This document shows, piece after piece, positions 6,809-8,856 of a stretch of DNA of 8,856 nt. The stretch is from NCBI GenBank assembly GCA_021737245.1, contig JAIPEI010000127.1, positions 1 to 8,856 of the forward strand. The letters run 5' to 3'. The DNA comes from Deltaproteobacteria bacterium (lineage in GTDB: Bacteria; Desulfobacterota; DSM-4660; Desulfatiglandales; HGW-15). Each line of letters opens with the position of its first letter. Position 1 is the stretch's first letter. The translations under genes and the position numbers were made by a program. Below the pieces are notes generated by a model. That model was not told the DNA's origin. It ran no database searches and saw nothing but the letters and a program-made list of their open reading frames with translations.

Positions 6809-7996
6809 CTACTCGTCCTGCTCCCAGAGCTTCTGGATTTCCCGCCAGTCCTCCTCGGCGGCCGGCGGAGACTGGCATCGGGCCCCCTGGGCCGTGTGGC
6901 AGGGAGGCGTAAAAGCGCCCCGGTCCATCAATCTTCGGATGTTGCCCCGATAGATCTCGTCCACCTCAGCGTGATGCATGGGCTCCTGTTCCAGCCACAG
7001 GTTCTTTGGATGAATGGGCTTCTCGTACATGCGCTTGAACAGCTCGACGCGCAGGTCCTTGGTCCAGTTGCTGTTTAGGTTCATGACCCGGAACTGGCGC
7101 AGGCTCTCGATGTCGATGATCGCGGCGACCATGGTGTTGCTGCCCGAGGCCTGGTAGGAAATCACCTCGCCCCGGTAGTTCACGATGTGGGAGTTGCCTC
7201 CGCCCACGTCGAAGGGATGCCGGATCCGGGGGTGAACGTAAACGGGTCCGACGTTGGGGCACAGCATGTAGACCGAGTTGAACTCCGCGTGGCCCCGGTT
7301 CTGGACCATCCAGCTTCCGCCGCCGGGGTAGCCGGACCCGGTCATGGGCATGGCCTCGCTCGGGCGGTAGACCAGCTCCGCGCCGTTGAGTGCCAGGGCC
7401 CGAACGGCCTCGGGGTACTCCCCGTCGCTGCAGCAGATGGTGCCGATGTTTCCGATGTCGTTGGTCTTGAGGACCGGGTAGAAGGCGTCGATGTCGTCGC
7501 CGAAGAGCTCCACCCACCGATCGTAGACGTCATGCGGCGTGCAGGAACGTTCCCGGCACCAGACGTGATTCTTGGCCGCCTTGTGGACCACCCTCCCCTT
7601 CGGATCGATCACGAACATCGTGTTGAAGTAGCGATCCGCGATCACCTCGGGCCAACGTGCCTTGCACTGGGCGATGATGTATGTCTCATACTCCCGGGCG
7701 AGCGTTGCGAGCCGTTCCGTTTCTTCGCCGGGTATCTCGATGAAGATCTCCCGGGCCGCGAGGGTGTGGGGGATGTCAAACACCTCGTCCGTGAACCCCG
7801 TGAGGGCGCCCTCGGCCAGGGCCACGATCTTGACCGGCATGTTGATGTTCGTGATCTCCACCGCGGCCCGGAGGGCGTCCTCGATGTTGTCCAGGTTCTC
7901 GCAGATCTCGCTTCGCCGGCTCACGCCGTGAACGATGGTCGACAGGCCGATGGCCAGGTAGGGGGGAACGGGCTTGATCCGGCTTTGCTGTTCCAT
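6809..7996 (-). CDS. Nitrilase-superfamily carbon-nitrogen hydrolase (aliphatic amidase/formamidase-like)
   Basis: This 395-residue cytoplasmic hydrolase starts at the ATG at 7996 behind AAGGAGG. The Glu-Lys-Cys triad of the nitrilase superfamily can be assigned: E62 in ALAEGAL, K142 in KAAKNHV, and C189 in GTICCSDGEYPE. The CSDGEYPE string resembles the CDDGNYPE active site of aliphatic amidase AmiE, so amide hydrolysis with ammonia release is the likely reaction; a nitrile or carbamoyl substrate is possible. C188, next to the presumed nucleophile, is unusual and makes the assignment of C189 an alignment judgement. The protein is longer than the minimal nitrilase fold (about 270-300 residues), with about 60-70 extra C-terminal residues rich in charged and Pro residues. 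It is upstream of the PuuP-like permease and divergent from a GntR regulator, suggesting a dedicated uptake-and-hydrolysis route. Confidence 0.9.
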   Translation of the reverse strand: MEQQSRIKPVPPYLAIGLSTIVHGVSRRSEICENLDNIEDALRAAVEITNINMPVKIVALAEGALTGFTDEVFDIPHTLAAREIFIEIPGEETERLATLAREYETYIIAQCKARWPEVIADRYFNTMFVIDPKGRVVHKAAKNHVWCRERSCTPHDVYDRWVELFGDDIDAFYPVLKTNDIGNIGTICCSDGEYPEAVRALALNGAELVYRPSEAMPMTGSGYPGGGSWMVQNRGHAEFNSVYMLCPNVGPVYVHPRIRHPFDVGGGNSHIVNYRGEVISYQASGSNTMVAAIIDIESLRQFRVMNLNSNWTKDLRVELFKRMYEKPIHPKNLWLEQEPMHHAEVDEIYRGNIRRLMDRGAFTPPCHTAQGARCQSPPAAEEDWREIQKLWEQDE

Positions 7997-8063
7997 GGGA
8001 GCCTCCTTCCGGAATGAGACGCTTTTGTTTCGGGAGGAATGGTGTGAGAGACGGTGATTCTCT

Positions 8064-8093
8064 ACCATATTGGGATTCCCAATTCAATAACAA
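8064..8093 (-). promoter_or_regulatory. Predicted sigma-70-type promoter of the amidase-permease operon
   Basis: On the minus strand, TTGTTA (8093-8088) and TATGGT (8069-8064) are separated by 18 bp, each matching four of six consensus bases. The region is distinctly AT-rich compared with the surroundings. It lies about 68 nt upstream of the amidase start. The spacer is filled by the palindrome at 8069-8083, which fits repression or regulated initiation. Confidence 0.5.
8069..8083. promoter_or_regulatory. Perfect 15-bp palindrome, probable operator for the divergent GntR regulator
   Basis: ATTGGGA and TCCCAAT are perfect 7-bp arms around a single T. Odd-length palindromes with short centres are typical of FadR-subfamily GntR operators, although the GT...AC core of the FadR consensus is not present. 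The site overlaps the -10/-35 spacer of the predicted amidase promoter. The half-site ATTGGGA recurs in direct orientation at 8100-8106. Confidence 0.6.
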
Positions 8094-8099
8094 AGTTAA

Positions 8100-8106
8100 A
8101 TTGGGA
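8100..8106 (+). repeat. Second ATTGGGA half-site
   Basis: This is an exact copy of the left arm of the palindrome, 31 bp downstream of it (about three helical turns). It lies 17 bp before the -35 box of the regulator promoter. It has no matching inverted arm, so at most it is an accessory half-site, perhaps for autoregulation. Confidence 0.4.
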
Positions 8107-8123
8107 TGATCGGTTGAAGCCGC

Positions 8124-8152
8124 TTGATTCTCCCCTCGCGCCTCCATAGAAT
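8124..8152 (+). promoter_or_regulatory. Predicted sigma-70-type promoter of the GntR regulator gene
   Basis: TTGATT (8124-8129) and TAGAAT (8147-8152) are separated by 17 bp; the -10 box matches five of six consensus bases. A leader of roughly 40 nt would precede the GTG start at 8199. Confidence 0.55.
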
Positions 8153-8198
8153 AAATGGACGGTTGGAGCCTGAGTTGATTGTCCAGTCAGGAGGATCC

Positions 8199-8856
8199 GT
8201 GAACGGAAGATTGTCCACGACCCAACAGGTGGTCGACACCGTCGTCTCCGGGATTCACAAGGGGACGTTCAAACCCGGCCAGCGCCTTCCCTCGCAGCGG
8301 GAGATGGCCCGCCTGTTCGGGGTGAGCCGGACCGCGGTTCGAGAGGCCATCAAGGTTCTGGAAGGCCGGGAGATCGTCGCGAGCCGGCGGGGAAGCGGCA
8401 TCTTCATTTGCAGGGGTTCGGAGGCGATTTGCGACGGGGAGGATCCCCGTTCGGGTCAGGCGCTGGTGATGAGCACGGAGGAGGTCATGTCCTTTGCCCG
8501 GCAGATCTGGTACGCCTCCCTCGAGCAGGCCGTGCAACACGCCACGGACGACGAGATCGCCCAGCTCAACGCCCTGAGCTGCGAGTTCCACGGCGGCTAC
8601 CGCAACACCACGCCGCTTCAGGAGGCGTATATCTACGAAACCTCTTTCGGCATGAGGATATGCAAGGCATCTAGAAACCCGCTGAATTATGCAATCATGC
8701 TCCAGCTCCTCAAGATCACCACGGACATCGACTACAATGTCGTGTCGGACAGGGCCTTGTACAAAGAGGTCATCGCGATCGATCTCCGCATCACAGAGGC
8801 CATGAAGGAAAGAGACACGGGGCGGGCCCTCTTCTGGGCCAAGGAAAGGGACCGCG
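8199..8856 (+). CDS. GntR-family (FadR subfamily-like) transcriptional regulator, 3' partial
   Basis: The frame is open to the right edge, giving 219 visible residues. The GTG start at 8199 follows AGGAGG (8189-8194); an in-frame TTG at 8175 lacks such a site. Residues 9-70 form the GntR winged helix-turn-helix: KPGQRLPSQREMARLFGVSR, then AVREAIKVLEGREIV and RRGSGIFI. The remaining all-helical part (IWYASLEQAVQHATDDEIAQLNAL, later YKEVIAIDLRITEAM) is consistent with an FCD/FadR ligand-binding domain cut before its end. The His expected in the usual EHxxIxxAI helix appears as Tyr, so metal binding may differ. It is divergent from the amidase-permease operon and shares a 202-nt spacer carrying a palindrome. 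It is the likely local regulator, with the imported substrate or its product as candidate effector. Confidence 0.88.
   Translation, partial: MNGRLSTTQQVVDTVVSGIHKGTFKPGQRLPSQREMARLFGVSRTAVREAIKVLEGREIVASRRGSGIFICRGSEAICDGEDPRSGQALVMSTEEVMSFARQIWYASLEQAVQHATDDEIAQLNALSCEFHGGYRNTTPLQEAYIYETSFGMRICKASRNPLNYAIMLQLLKITTDIDYNVVSDRALYKEVIAIDLRITEAMKERDTGRALFWAKERDR

Noticed and set aside
6711..6878. N-terminal extension of the permease to an ATG at 6878
   Set aside because: It would overlap the end of the amidase, it lacks permease-like sequence, and a strong AAAGGAGGAA precedes the ATG at 6710.
5559..6953. A 464-codon open frame on the plus strand across the permease
   Set aside because: It is very rich in His, Gly, Glu and Asp with no recognisable domain, and lies opposite a clear APC transporter; it is an antisense shadow.
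8069..8106. ATTGGGA copies as the start of a CRISPR or tandem repeat array
   Set aside because: Only three short occurrences (one inverted) are present within 38 bp in a promoter region; operator half-sites explain them.

Overview
The window reads as high-GC bacterial chromosome from an anaerobe that makes selenoproteins. The gene content (a selenocysteine-type HdrABC set, a FadR-type regulator, an amine-permease-like transporter) fits a sulfate-reducing, syntrophic or related Desulfobacterota-like bacterium. That placement is an inference from gene families; no rRNA or other taxonomic marker is present.

Left part (1-5293, plus strand): a heterodisulfide-reductase-like electron-transfer operon. 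It begins with the 3' part of an iron-sulfur protein ending in an HdrC module (cut by the left edge). HdrB with two CCG domains follows (801-1670). Next is a very long HdrA (1778-4792, 1004 residues), then a small stand-alone cyclic-nucleotide-binding-fold protein (4838-5293). The hdrA reading frame is interrupted by one TGA at 1955-1957, in the motif Cys-Ala-Met-UGA, where HdrA proteins normally carry the second Cys of a CxxC pair. The frame stays open and homologous on both sides, and a SECIS-like hairpin lies 15 nt downstream. I therefore annotate one selenoprotein gene, not two ORFs or a pseudogene. Together HdrA, HdrB and HdrC would form a soluble flavin/iron-sulfur complex that moves electrons between ferredoxin, a disulfide or similar acceptor, and a partner oxidoreductase encoded outside the window.

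Right part (5340-8856): a separate catabolic or uptake module. A nitrilase-superfamily amidase (6809-7996) and a PuuP-like APC permease (5340-6710) are both on the minus strand and probably co-transcribed. A divergent GntR/FadR-family regulator (8199 to the right edge) faces them. The 202-nt divergent spacer holds good sigma-70-type promoters for both directions. A perfect 15-bp palindrome sits in the amidase promoter, and a repeated half-site lies toward the regulator promoter. Together these suggest a locally controlled system for importing an amine- or amide-containing compound and hydrolysing it.

The two modules converge at 5294-5339, where short hairpins without U-tracts lie. No tRNA, rRNA, CRISPR array, insertion sequence or integration site was recognised, and no gene-free stretch exceeds 300 bases.
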